From Mesorhizobium sp. WSM4313 (GTDB taxonomy: Bacteria; Pseudomonadota; Alphaproteobacteria; Rhizobiales; Rhizobiaceae), in the NCBI RefSeq assembly GCF_002294725.1, contig NZ_NSFT01000029.1:1-32659 (forward strand): a stretch of 32,659 nt of DNA. The letters run 5' to 3'. The notes below the pieces were generated by a model. The model worked only from the letters and a program-made list of their open reading frames with translations, was not told the DNA's origin and did not search any database. Every line of letters begins with the position of its first letter. Position 1 is the first letter of the stretch. Of the stretch, positions 24,157 to 32,659 are shown one piece after another. A program made the position numbers and the translations under genes.

Positions 24157-24825
24157 GTGACAACTCAACAAAGGGCCCTCGGAATTATTGGGCTGGAGAT
24201 CGGACTTCCGCCTCGTGAATTTCCGCCACCGCAACCGGAGTCGGTCTTCAACCCGGCAACTTTCGACTTCCCAATTATAATAGAGACCGCGGCCGGGGCT
24301 TTGGAGGAGAGGGTCATTCCCGGTGATGCTTCTCTCGAGCCGGCCTACATTGCAGCTGCCAGGCGGTTGGTCGAGCGCGGAGCAGTCGCGATAACCGGGG
24401 ACTGCGGGTTCAGTATCCGGTACCAGGCTGCAGTGGCCGCGTCTGTCGAAGTCCCGGTGGCCATGTCGAGCCTGCTACTGGCGCCCACGCTACTCCGGCA
24501 GCTTCCAGCTGACGCAAAGCTCGCCGTTGTGGCCGCAGACTCAAGACACTGCGGCAAAGAGCTGCTGGGCATAGATTCATCCGCAGAGGCAAGAGTAGTC
24601 ATCGGCGGCATTGAAGGTGACGCGTGGCCGGCTGGTGTTGTTGAAATGGAGTCGGAGGTTGCAGCCTGTGTCGCGCGACTTGGCGCCGCACATCCGGGGA
24701 TTGCCGCCCTCCTATTTGAATGTACATTGTTCCCGATGGTGACGTCAGCAATCCGTCGTAGGACAGGACTGCCCATCTATGACGCCGCGACCCTTTATCG
24801 GATGACATTCGCGTCCGTGGCTTGA
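24157..24825 (+). CDS. Asp/Glu racemase-superfamily protein (EutA-like)
   Basis: The 222-residue protein has the two catalytic cysteines of the aspartate/glutamate/hydantoin racemase and arylmalonate decarboxylase fold: Cys83 in ITGDCGFS and Cys189 in LFECTLFP, one per half-domain. The start GTG 24157 is chosen for AGAAGGA nine bases upstream; earlier in-frame codons lack similarity. In ectoine clusters eutA encodes a protein of this superfamily next to ehuABCD, which is the main reason for the EutA-like label. Racemase, maleate isomerase-like or decarboxylase activity cannot be separated by sequence alone. It follows ehuA by 562 bp with its own candidate control elements. Confidence 0.75.
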   Translation: MTTQQRALGIIGLEIGLPPREFPPPQPESVFNPATFDFPIIIETAAGALEERVIPGDASLEPAYIAAARRLVERGAVAITGDCGFSIRYQAAVAASVEVPVAMSSLLLAPTLLRQLPADAKLAVVAADSRHCGKELLGIDSSAEARVVIGGIEGDAWPAGVVEMESEVAACVARLGAAHPGIAALLFECTLFPMVTSAIRRRTGLPIYDAATLYRMTFASVA

Positions 24826-24991
24826 CCGCTTGGAGGCCACTATCCCAAAATATGAGCTCATGTCTGGTATGAGTTGCGGCTCGTTATTGTAACACACGTC
24901 CGCATCTTGTCGAATACTCTGTCGAGACTGGATCCTCGATTTCCGAGGTCAGGACGCGGTGCCTGAGATGCAGGTTGGATTTTTGGAACTC

Positions 24992-26199
24992 GTGCTGGTC
25001 GACCGTGATCCAGACGCTAAGCGGCGACCGACTTCGGCCGGAGTTGAAGCAGGGCGATCAAGGGCCACAAAAATCACTTCAGCCACCTGAGCAGGAGGGA
25101 GAAGTTGTATCCGGCGGCGGCCAGGACGGCGTTGAGGGCGTCGCCCTGCTGGCCGGCGAGGTAGTTGCGGCCCATGCGGTGTTCGTTCTTGATGTGGCCG
25201 ATATGACGCTTGCCAGCGTGTGGCCGTCATAGGGATTGCCGGGCAGCGCTTTTGCATGCAGGGCGAACTGGCCGCCCTTGGAGCGCTTCAGCGTGGTGGC
25301 CACCGACACCTTCACACCGAACTCGTAGGGCATATGCGCCTTGCCCTTGCCAATGCATTCCACCTCGTGCGCGTGCAGGCTGTAGATCTTGCGGCCGCGC
25401 TGGCGCTGGCGTTGCTAGAGAACGGTGGCGGCCTGGTAGAACGGCCATTTGAAGAGCGCGTCCAGCCCCGCATCGCCGGCGATCTGGCGAGAAATGTCGC
25501 GAATGGTCCGGCCGAGATAGGTCTTGAGCCTGCGCAGCGCCTTGTTGGCCCGCTTGAACTGCTTGGCGTGGGCATAGCGCTGGTGGCTGATCAGCGCCAG
25601 CTGATAGCTCTGGCGCAAATGGAGCTCCTTCCCTCTTGGCCAGCCGCACCAGCCGTTCGCGCGCCCGGTTGATGAGCTTGGCGTCGGTCGGGAACATGAC
25701 GTTCTTCGGCTGCACGGTTGTGTCGACGATCACCTGGCGCGTGTCGGCCGGCTTCATCGCCCCGGTCTTGACCGCAAGGCTGAGGCTCTCCTGCAACAGC
25801 GCCACGATCCGCTCCTCGCCCATGCGGCTGCGCCAGCGCGTCATCGACGAGAGGTCGAACGGCAGCGTATGGCAAAAGAACGTCTCGCCGGTGAGATACT
25901 GGAAGTAAGGGTTCTCCACCCAGCGCTCGCACAGCACCTCATCCGACAGGTTGAAGGTGTGCTTGAGGATCGCCAGCCCCGCCATCAGCCGGGTCGGCAG
26001 CGGCGGCATGCCGGGGCCGTCCGAATAGACGGCGCCGAAACGCTCCTCCAGCACCGGCCGGTCGATCGCCTGCTTCATGTTGATGATCTGATCGAGCCTG
26101 GAGCGGAACAGGTCCTGCTCTCCCGTCTCGCGTGGCTTGGACATTCGCCGTCCCCTCGATTCGCCGCCGCCGAACCGAGTGAATCACGCTCCGCAGCAC
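24992..26199 (-). mobile_element. IS5-family insertion sequence remnant
   Basis: A dead IS5-type transposase is flanked by GTGCTGGTCGACCGTGATC (24992-25010) and, read inward from 26199, GTGCTGCGGAGCGTGATTC, which look like imperfect terminal inverted repeats. The exact ends and any target duplication could not be fixed. It separates the EutA-like gene from the Dpp-type operon. Confidence 0.65.
25017..26144 (-). pseudogene. IS5-family transposase, broken
   Basis: From ATG 26144 leftwards the frame reads MSKPRETGEQDLFRSRLDQI and continues through VIVDTTVQPKNVMFPTDAKL, which holds a DDE aspartate. A frameshift near 25635 moves the reading to LRQSYQLALISHQRYAHAKQ. A TAG follows ATVL near 25418. 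After NPYDGHTLA about 100 codons appear deleted, including the DKGY/third catalytic part. The text then resumes HIKNEHRMGRNYLAGQQGDA and NFSLLLRWLK with a TGA at 25074-25076; the family-like tail goes on to TAG at 25017-25019. It cannot make an active transposase. Confidence 0.85.
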
Positions 26200-26859
26200 A
26201 AGGGAATCGCAAAACCGAATTGCAGGAAAACAGCGTCCAAATACCGCTAATCCTGCAATTCAAAAGACGCTATCCGCCTCAATCAAAAGGCCAGATCAAT
26301 GGCTTGCGGATAGTTCACGGTCGACGAGCTGGCGGCCACGCATCAGGCTGGAGATCCATCAGCGTTTACATCGTTTTTCAACGGGCGGCTCAAGCTCCGT
26401 GTTGTTGCGCGGCGCGCAGCTTGTCGAACGCCTCTTAGACCGTCGTGTGCCGGAAGAGGATATCCTCTGGAATTTCGGCATCGACATTCCGACATCACAC
26501 ATCCGTGATAAAGGCGTTTGCGGCTCGACGGGACCCTCCAACCCGAGGTCGCGAACAGAACCTGAATGACTGCCTCGTTTGCTATATGCGAATTGTCCGT
26601 GGGCGCCGCCAGGAGCTGGAACCGGCCAATCGACTTTAATTCTGGCTAGCTGTGCCCAGAATCGAGAAAAACGCCGGATTCATGCAGGCACAGCGGCCAA
26701 TTTGCAGGAACCACCCCCCTGGGCACTGCTACTTATCTGGAATGAGGGGACTGTGGAGCTTCCGTCAAAAGGAAGCCAGATGTTCCGGGTTGAGGCCGTA
26801 GATCATCGTGGTCGTGTGAACATGAAGTGATGATAAAGCCGGCAAACAGGGAGGATAAA
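26200..26859. other. Intergenic region upstream of the Dpp-type operon
   Basis: Beyond the IS5 end, no gene is supported in about 660 bp. Small open frames on both strands show no known family, though the composition near 26400-26560 suggests degraded coding sequence. The operon promoter should be here; no clear -35/-10 pair was found. GGGAGGA at 26849-26855 is the ribosome-binding site of the next gene. Confidence 0.45.
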
Positions 26860-28539
26860 ATGAGCCAATACTCATATAATCGTCGTGCGCTTATGAAGGC
26901 AATGCTGGCGATTTCGGCGACCCCTTGGGGGATTAACTCGAGGGCGTTCGCCTCGTCGTGCGACGATCGCATCCTGCGAATCGGCGGACTGGGTGGAGGC
27001 CCTGATTCGATGAACCCCTTCGCCACTTGGGGCTCCTTTTGGCCCTTGGCTATTTGCTATGATTTCTTGGTCTGCATAGACGCCCAGCGATACGACGATC
27101 GAAAGGGCTTTGCCCAATCTTGGTCCGTCGCCGACGACAACCTCACTTGGACCTTCAAGATCTGGCCCGGCATGAAGTGGTCGGACGGCCAGCCTGCTAC
27201 CGCTAGGGACGCGGCGTTCACTTATAGTTATTTGCACGATTCCATAGGCAAGCCCGACGAGCTAAACGTCGGGTGGAACAGCACCAGCGGTCTTGAGAAC
27301 GTCGAGTCCATCAAAGCGTTCGACGACGAGACTTTGCAGATCGTGACCAAGTTCCCCGCGACCTGGCCAATAGACAATATCATAATGATCGTTCCCGAGC
27401 ACATTTGGAAGGACATCAGCTATGCTGACGCACGCGTAACCTTCCGCAACGATCCGCCTTTGGTGGGTACGGGACCTATGATCGTTTCGGAGTTTCACCA
27501 GGGCCAGTTTACACGCCTGACGCCGAACCCCTATTTCCGTACGGGGAAGCCCCAAATCGCGGGGGTGATCCTGCGGTCCTTCGATGCCGCCGATCCGATT
27601 GCGCAAGGTCTTAAGAGCGGGGAACTCGATTATGGCAACTACCTGACGTCCGCCCAGTGGGCTGATCTCTCGAAGGATCCCGACATTGTAGTCGGTGAAT
27701 CCCGCATAGCTCAGAAAACCTATCTCGCCTTCAACACCGCTTCGGGAGATGGCGCAGGTAGCACCAAGGCTCTGCAGGATCCGGCGTTTCGCGATGCGCT
27801 CGGCTACGCGATCGATCAGAAGGCCATCGTCGATCGAGCCATGCGCGGACACGCCGACCCTGGTGTCGGACTCGCAATGCCGGTGGCGGCCGATTACTAT
27901 TCAGATCTGAACGACATCAGGCGCCACTTCGATCTCGCCGAAGCCAACCGCCGGCTTGACGCCGCAGGGTACCGGGACACGAACGGCGATGGCATTCGGG
28001 AGGACAAGGACGGGAAGAGTTTCCAGCTAGAGCTGGTGTCTGGACCTTCAGCAAATATAGAGATGCCGGTCGCGGCAGTGCAGTTTATCGCTGGCTGGTT
28101 GGAGCAAATCGGTATCCCTGTATCGGTGACTCGGCTCGACTCCGGTGCGCTGAGCGCCCGCGCCGCAGCTCCGGCGAAAGGCGGCGGAGGGTGGGATCTG
28201 CTCATTTCCGATACCTGGCAAGGCCCAACACCTAAAGACCTGCTCATCTTCGGCAGCAGCAATTCCATCGGCATCAAGAACAAGGCGTACTGGACGAATG
28301 CGGAGTTCGACAAACTGTTCGCGGAGGTGCAGGTCACCGTTGACCTCAAGAAAAACCAAAAGCTGGTCGACCAGGCAGCGCGACTAATTTATACTGAAGC
28401 GCCTTACATCGTACTATGTTACCCCACCCTGCTCGAAGCCCACCGGAGGGATTGCTTCGAGGGTTGGGGAAAGCAAGGCATCATGTCGATGGACAGCTAC
28501 TTCCCATTCGATCGCTTGAAGCCGGTGCCCGCGCCGTGA
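26860..28539 (+). CDS. Peptide/opine-type ABC transporter substrate-binding protein (SBP_bac_5)
   Basis: The 559-residue periplasmic binding protein is of the DppA/OppA/NikA class. Its N-terminus NRRALMKAMLAISATPWGI has twin arginines before a hydrophobic stretch, so Tat export is possible. The family core is visible: GGPDSMNPFATWGSFWPLAI, TWTFKIWPGMKWSDGQPATA, GTGPMIVSEFHQGQ, FNTASGDG, and FRDALGYAIDQKAIVDRAMR. Length is standard. ATG 26860 is chosen over the upstream in-frame ATGs for its ribosome-binding site. The downstream permease start overlaps its stop. The ligand is unknown; the class takes di/oligopeptides, opines, sugars or nickel, and context would favour a product or precursor of the neighbouring pathway. 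Confidence 0.88.
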   Translation: MSQYSYNRRALMKAMLAISATPWGINSRAFASSCDDRILRIGGLGGGPDSMNPFATWGSFWPLAICYDFLVCIDAQRYDDRKGFAQSWSVADDNLTWTFKIWPGMKWSDGQPATARDAAFTYSYLHDSIGKPDELNVGWNSTSGLENVESIKAFDDETLQIVTKFPATWPIDNIIMIVPEHIWKDISYADARVTFRNDPPLVGTGPMIVSEFHQGQFTRLTPNPYFRTGKPQIAGVILRSFDAADPIAQGLKSGELDYGNYLTSAQWADLSKDPDIVVGESRIAQKTYLAFNTASGDGAGSTKALQDPAFRDALGYAIDQKAIVDRAMRGHADPGVGLAMPVAADYYSDLNDIRRHFDLAEANRRLDAAGYRDTNGDGIREDKDGKSFQLELVSGPSANIEMPVAAVQFIAGWLEQIGIPVSVTRLDSGALSARAAAPAKGGGGWDLLISDTWQGPTPKDLLIFGSSNSIGIKNKAYWTNAEFDKLFAEVQVTVDLKKNQKLVDQAARLIYTEAPYIVLCYPTLLEAHRRDCFEGWGKQGIMSMDSYFPFDRLKPVPAP

Positions 28540-29525
28540 ACGGAGGGGGAGGGAGCCGTCACATCCTGCGCATCATCGTCAGGGCCTCTATAACCCTCCT
28601 GATGGTGGCAGTCCTGAACTTCATCCTATTCCGAGTTATTCCAGGTGACCCTGCATCTCTTTTGCTTGGCGGGGCGCGCGTCAGCGTCACCGCCGAGCAG
28701 ATTGAGGCGCAGAACCAACGTTGGGGCCTTGACCGGCCGCTGTTCCCGGACCAGGCGGTCGACTACCTGTCGGCAACACTCCGCGGCGATTTCGGCTACA
28801 GCTTCAAGTTCAGGGGCAGGCATGTCGCAGACCTGATAGCGGAACGCCTGCCGGACACCATAGTCCTAGTCGGGGTTGCTCAGATAATGGCAATCGTTAT
28901 TGGGGTGATGCTTGGGATCTACGCAGGCTGGCGCCGGGGAGGAGCCGGCGACCGTATCGCAACCGGAGCCTCTCTGGCGCTCTATTCTACGCCGGCTTTC
29001 TGGCTCGGCATGATCCTGGTGGTAATCTTCAGCACGGCATTGGGTTGGCTCCCGGGCTATGGTGCATACTCGCCCGGCCTGATCACGGGCTCTCTTGGTT
29101 CGTTCCTCGACTACCTGCAACATCTCACGCTTCCCGCCACTGCGGTGGCGCTTGGGCTAATCGGCCAGTACGTCGTCGTCGCTCGTGCCGCAATGAGTGA
29201 CGTACTCACCGAGGATTACATGGTAACCGCACGGGCGAAAGGGCTGACCAACGGTCAAATGCTGATGCGTCATGCATTTCGCAATGCAATGCTACCGGTC
29301 GTGACCTTGATCACCCTCAATATTGGCTATGTGGTCGCCGGGGCCATCACTGTCGAAGCCGTTTTCGCCTGGCCGGGTATCGGCGGGCTGACGGTGGAAG
29401 CACTCAACGCACGGGACTACCCAGTCCTTCAAGGCATATTCCTGTTGCTTGGCGTTTCAATTGTTCTCGCAAACCTCGTAGCCGATCTTGCCTACAGCCT
29501 TCTAGATCCGAGGGTCCGACAATGA
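28536..29525 (+). CDS. Dpp/Opp-type ABC transporter permease 1 (DppB-like)
   Basis: The 329-residue inner-membrane protein has the DppB layout: an N-terminal span (LRIIVRASITLLMVAVLNFI), the periplasmic RVIPGDPASLLLGG and WGLDRPLFPDQAVDYLSATL segments, then five more spans. The coupling loop DVLTEDYMVTARAKGLTNGQ precedes MLMRHAFRNAMLPVVT, the EAA region contacting the ATPases. GTG 28536 is chosen because it overlaps the stop of the binding-protein gene (GTGA); the longer open frame to 28416 lies inside that gene. Confidence 0.88.
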   Translation: MNGGGGSRHILRIIVRASITLLMVAVLNFILFRVIPGDPASLLLGGARVSVTAEQIEAQNQRWGLDRPLFPDQAVDYLSATLRGDFGYSFKFRGRHVADLIAERLPDTIVLVGVAQIMAIVIGVMLGIYAGWRRGGAGDRIATGASLALYSTPAFWLGMILVVIFSTALGWLPGYGAYSPGLITGSLGSFLDYLQHLTLPATAVALGLIGQYVVVARAAMSDVLTEDYMVTARAKGLTNGQMLMRHAFRNAMLPVVTLITLNIGYVVAGAITVEAVFAWPGIGGLTVEALNARDYPVLQGIFLLLGVSIVLANLVADLAYSLLDPRVRQ

Positions 29526-30454
29526 GCGACAATATTGTTCGATATTGCCCGCGAGGCCGGGCGCGCGCAATAAAAGGCTTTCTGCGTCAATTTCTCAGCT
29601 ATGGCGGTGCTCAGGTGGGCCTCGTATGTCTGGTATTCTTTCTTGTTGTGGGAGCGGTCCCCAATATTCTGGCGGGACCGCTCCAGACTGCGATCAATGC
29701 AACTGGCGATTTCCTCGCACCCCCATCAGGCGAGCATCTGCTCGGCACGGACGAAATCGGGCGGGACGTGCTCAATCTGGTCCTCCATGGTGCCCGGATC
29801 TCGCTTACGATTGCGCTACTCGCGACTGTGATCAGCCTCGTCGTTGGGACTACAATCGGTACGACCGCTGGCTACTATGGTGGCAGGGTCGACGTCTGGC
29901 TGATGCGCTTGACAGACTTCTTTTTTGTCATGCCGTCCTTCGTGCTGGCGCTGGTCATTACACCCGTGGTTCTCGAGGTGATGGGGCGCGGTGGAGAAAT
30001 CCTGGGCTTCCGTCCTTCTCTTTTCGTGATCATTGTCGTTATAGGCATGACAAGCTGGTCCTTTGTTGCACGTATCGTCCGGAGTCAGACACTGTCGCTT
30101 AAGGAGCGACCATTCATTGATCGTGCGCGCGTTGCGGGTAGCAGTAATTTCGGCATCATGGTGCGGCACATCCTCCCCAATCTCGTGCCGCAAATCGCAG
30201 CCAATGGTGCGCTGGTGGTCGCCAGCGCAATCTATGTCGAGACATCGCTCTCATTCCTTGGACTCGGGGACCCGTTGCAGCCTTCATGGGGCACTTTGCT
30301 TTCGCTCGCTCAGCGCGCCGGCGCGGCCAGTGCTGGAGCCTGGTGGTACCTCGGCGCCCCAGGACTGTGCGTACTCACGGTTTCGCTTAGCTTCGTCCTG
30401 ATTGGCAGTGCCCTTGACGACACGTTCAATCCACGGCGGAGGGTGATCCCATGA
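29522..30454 (+). CDS. Dpp/Opp-type ABC transporter permease 2 (DppC-like)
   Basis: The 310-residue membrane protein is the partner of the preceding permease. It has an N-terminal span (GLVCLVFFLVVGAVPNILAG), the DppC signature GEHLLGTDEIGRDVLNLVLH, GARISLTIALLATVISLVVG, and the coupling loop ERPFIDRARVAGSSNFGIMV followed by RHILPNLVPQIAANGALVVA. Its ATG overlaps the previous stop by 4 bp (ATGA), and it overlaps the next gene by 4 bp, so the operon is translationally coupled. Confidence 0.9.
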   Translation: MSDNIVRYCPRGRARAIKGFLRQFLSYGGAQVGLVCLVFFLVVGAVPNILAGPLQTAINATGDFLAPPSGEHLLGTDEIGRDVLNLVLHGARISLTIALLATVISLVVGTTIGTTAGYYGGRVDVWLMRLTDFFFVMPSFVLALVITPVVLEVMGRGGEILGFRPSLFVIIVVIGMTSWSFVARIVRSQTLSLKERPFIDRARVAGSSNFGIMVRHILPNLVPQIAANGALVVASAIYVETSLSFLGLGDPLQPSWGTLLSLAQRAGAASAGAWWYLGAPGLCVLTVSLSFVLIGSALDDTFNPRRRVIP

Positions 30455-31461
30455 CCAGCTCCTCCCAGGACAAAACACCGCTTCTGGAAATAGACCGGCT
30501 CTCTGTCGATTATGGGCTCAAGGGCGTTTCATTGCGAGCAATCGACGGCGTAAGCTTCGCGCTCCGAGCCGGAGAGGCCGTGGGCCTCGTCGGAGAATCG
30601 GGCAGTGGCAAGACCACGACCGCGATGGCGATCGCTGGTCTACTATCACCCAACGCGCGGGTCAGCGGCGGCCAAGTGCGCTATCGTGGCAACCGACTGC
30701 CGATCGACGATGATGCGGCGATGCGGCCACATCGCTGGAGCGAAACGTCCGTTGTCTTCCAGGGCGCGATGAACGCACTTAATCCTGTTCACCGCATTAT
30801 CAAGCAGATCGCCGAGCCATGCATGCTGAAGCTCGGCATGTCGCGGGGCGAGGCGACCAAGCGGGGAAGTGAGTTGCTTCAACTGGTCGGCATCCCGGCG
30901 GATCGTGGTTCCGCCTACCCTCACGAGTTGTCGGGCGGAATGCGACAAAGGGTGATGATTGCCATGGCGCTCGCGTGTCGACCTTCGATTATCATTGGTG
31001 ACGAGCCCACCACAGCGCTCGACGTCATCACTCAGGCTCAGATCCTTAACCTGCTAGGCGACTTGCGATCGCAGTTGAGCCTCGCCCTGATTTTGATCAC
31101 CCACGACCTTTCTGTGGTGGCTAAGTGTTGTGATCGCGTAATGATCATGTACGCGGGCCGCATCGTCGAGGATGGCACTGTCGCCGAGATTTTCGCCCAG
31201 CCCAAACATCCCTACACCCGACAGCTGATCGAATCGATCCCGAACCCAGCGAGCGGCAAAAAGATGATCCGGCCAATACCGGGTGATCCTCCCAACTTGG
31301 TGAATCGACCCTCGGGCTGCGCTTTCCATCCGCGTTGCCCGTCGGTCATGGGGGGGTGCGCGACCGAAGTCCCCAGCCTCAATAAGTTCGGGCGGGGACG
31401 TGTCGCCTGTCACCTTCACCGGTCCTTGACGCAAGAAGACAAGGTCGCTGTTCATGCCTGA
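30451..31461 (+). CDS. Dpp/Opp-type ABC transporter ATP-binding protein 1 (DppD-like)
   Basis: The 336-residue ATPase has Walker A GESGSGKTT, the Q-loop VFQGAMNALNPVHRI, the signature ELSGGMRQRVMIAMAL, Walker B IIIGDEPTTALDV and the switch ITHDLSV. The C-terminal oligo_HPY domain carries GCAFHPRCPSVMGGC, whose cysteines in this class can bind an Fe-S cluster. The ATG at 30451 overlaps the previous stop (ATGA). Confidence 0.92.
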   Translation: MTSSSQDKTPLLEIDRLSVDYGLKGVSLRAIDGVSFALRAGEAVGLVGESGSGKTTTAMAIAGLLSPNARVSGGQVRYRGNRLPIDDDAAMRPHRWSETSVVFQGAMNALNPVHRIIKQIAEPCMLKLGMSRGEATKRGSELLQLVGIPADRGSAYPHELSGGMRQRVMIAMALACRPSIIIGDEPTTALDVITQAQILNLLGDLRSQLSLALILITHDLSVVAKCCDRVMIMYAGRIVEDGTVAEIFAQPKHPYTRQLIESIPNPASGKKMIRPIPGDPPNLVNRPSGCAFHPRCPSVMGGCATEVPSLNKFGRGRVACHLHRSLTQEDKVAVHA

Positions 31462-32455
31462 CACTGCCGGCATCCTGCGTCTCGAGAGCCTGCAAGTTCA
31501 TTTTCCTATCCAGGGCGGTCTGTTCGACCGTGTCCTGGGCCGATCTGTCGGCGCCATGCGCGCGGTAGACGGGATCGACCTCAACGTCGGGCGGGGCGAG
31601 ATCGTCGCCCTGGTCGGCGAATCGGGAAGCGGCAAGACCACTGTGGGCCGCGTCATCACCAAGCTTGCCAAGCCGACTGGCGGCAGAATGCTGTTCGAAG
31701 GCCGCGACATGAGGTCGGTAGAGGGCTTCTCGGCTCTACGTCCGTACCGGCGTCGCGTGCAAATGATCTTCCAGGACGCTTATCAGGCCCTCAATCCGCG
31801 ACACACCGTGTTCGACATCGTGGCGGAGCCGTTGCAGTCCCTGCGGCTGGTCGGTAACGCCACTCAACTCGCCGACCGGGTGAGTGAAGCGCTTGCGGCC
31901 GCTGGGCTCAATCCTCCCGGCGATTTCTTCGCCCGCTTCCCGCACGAGCTATCCGGCGGGCAGCGCCAGCGCGTCGTGATTGCAGGAGCGCTTGCCGTCC
32001 GGCCGGAACTCATCGTTGCTGATGAACCTGTATCGATGCTCGATGTCTCGATACGCGCTCAGATTCTTCAGGTCCTGGTTGACTTGCGCGACAGGCACAA
32101 CATGGCGCTGCTGTTCATCACCCACGATTTGCCCCTTGCCTGGCTGATCGCCGACCGGATTGCGGTCTTGTATCTTGGAAAATTGGTCGAGATTGGTAGC
32201 GCCGACGAGATCACATTCAACCCTCGCCATCCGTATACCGTCGCCTTGCGCAACGCCACACCGCAGATTGGCGGCAACGCAGGTCGCGCCGAGTTGCCGG
32301 CCCTGCAGGGCGAGGTTCCAAGTGCCGCGCGCGTGCCGAAGGGCTGCCGTTTCCATCCTCGTTGCCCGCTTGCCTTCGACCGTTGCAAAGCTGAGGAGCC
32401 GCCGGCGATCGAAGTTGGACCACAGCACCTGTCAGCCTGCTGGCTCGCTAAGTGA
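31454..32455 (+). CDS. Dpp/Opp-type ABC transporter ATP-binding protein 2 (DppF-like)
   Basis: The 333-residue second ATPase of the transporter has Walker A GESGSGKTT, the Q-loop MIFQDAYQALNPRHTV, the signature ELSGGQRQRVVIAGAL, Walker B LIVADEPVSMLDVS, the switch ITHDLPL, and the C-terminal GCRFHPRCPLAFDRC. The Val-Ser in DEPVSMLD replaces the usual TSALD but keeps the catalytic Asp-Glu. It overlaps the preceding gene by 8 bp and closes the operon. The remaining 204 bp of the window show no gene and no clear terminator. Confidence 0.92.
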   Translation: MPDTAGILRLESLQVHFPIQGGLFDRVLGRSVGAMRAVDGIDLNVGRGEIVALVGESGSGKTTVGRVITKLAKPTGGRMLFEGRDMRSVEGFSALRPYRRRVQMIFQDAYQALNPRHTVFDIVAEPLQSLRLVGNATQLADRVSEALAAAGLNPPGDFFARFPHELSGGQRQRVVIAGALAVRPELIVADEPVSMLDVSIRAQILQVLVDLRDRHNMALLFITHDLPLAWLIADRIAVLYLGKLVEIGSADEITFNPRHPYTVALRNATPQIGGNAGRAELPALQGEVPSAARVPKGCRFHPRCPLAFDRCKAEEPPAIEVGPQHLSACWLAK

Positions 32456-32659
32456 AAGGCATGCAATCAGCGCCACCCCAATGAGCGTATTCCATCTGGT
32501 ATTGCACAGGCAGGTGGGCTGGAACACCACCATGCAGATAGAATGCTGAGACCCGTCGAAATTGGCCACTCCATCTTGAATCAGTCTCAATGTCTGGGAG
32601 GCACTCTGAAGTGTGTAATGAACTAGGCCCGATTAAACCGCCAACGCCGCGATACGAAG

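Noticed and set aside
1..32659. CRISPR arrays, tRNA or rRNA genes, nod boxes
   Set aside because: No regularly spaced repeats, tRNA-like cloverleaf, rRNA segment or nod-box pattern was noticed when reading through the window.

Overview
The window looks like an accessory (plasmid or symbiosis-island type) region of a Rhizobiales alphaproteobacterium. The basis is the gene families present (EhuABCD-type ectoine transporter, y4-type GMC oxidoreductase, Dpp-type transporter), the many insertion-sequence remnants, and the number of broken genes. The species call is inference. From memory, the set recalls the y4t-y4u genes of the Sinorhizobium fredii NGR234 symbiotic plasmid.

Layout. Bases 1-1690 carry a GMC oxidoreductase gene that recurs almost base for base at 16624-18312. 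Next come an IS256-like transposase scrap, a 2-oxoglutarate/Fe(II) oxygenase, a GNAT acetyltransferase and an IS3 scrap, to about 4.7 kb. From 15.1 kb back to 4.7 kb every pathway gene lies on the minus strand. In transcription order these are an EctB-like diaminobutyrate aminotransferase, an aldehyde dehydrogenase, a frameshifted GNAT, a ruined ehuB-like gene, the 5' end of another GNAT cut by an IS256-family element with target duplications, an aspartate decarboxylase (PanD), an ATP-grasp ligase and an EutD/DoeA-like M24 hydrolase. An Lrp/AsnC regulator at 15.7 kb is divergent from this set.

From 16.6 kb rightwards all real genes are on the plus strand. They are the second GMC copy, fused at its stop codon to the 3' part of a ruined ehuB-like gene; an alpha/beta hydrolase with a damaged 3' end; the intact operon ehuB-ehuC-ehuD-ehuA; and an Asp/Glu-racemase-like (EutA-like) gene. 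A dead IS5-family element follows, then a complete five-gene peptide/opine-type ABC transporter operon (binding protein, two permeases, two ATPases) with overlapping start and stop codons.

How it may work together (inference). EhuBCDA would import ectoine or a related zwitterion. The M24 hydrolase, the EctB/DoeD-like aminotransferase, the DoeC-like dehydrogenase, the racemase-like protein and the AsnC regulator match parts of ectoine/diaminobutyrate catabolism, although no DoeB/EutE deacetylase is seen. PanD plus an ATP-grasp ligase, with the oxygenase, GMC enzyme and GNATs, does not belong to known ectoine breakdown. It could instead mean that a beta-alanine or diaminobutyrate-containing small molecule is made or modified here. 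The repeated breakage of ehuB-like and GNAT genes suggests a cluster that was duplicated and is now decaying.
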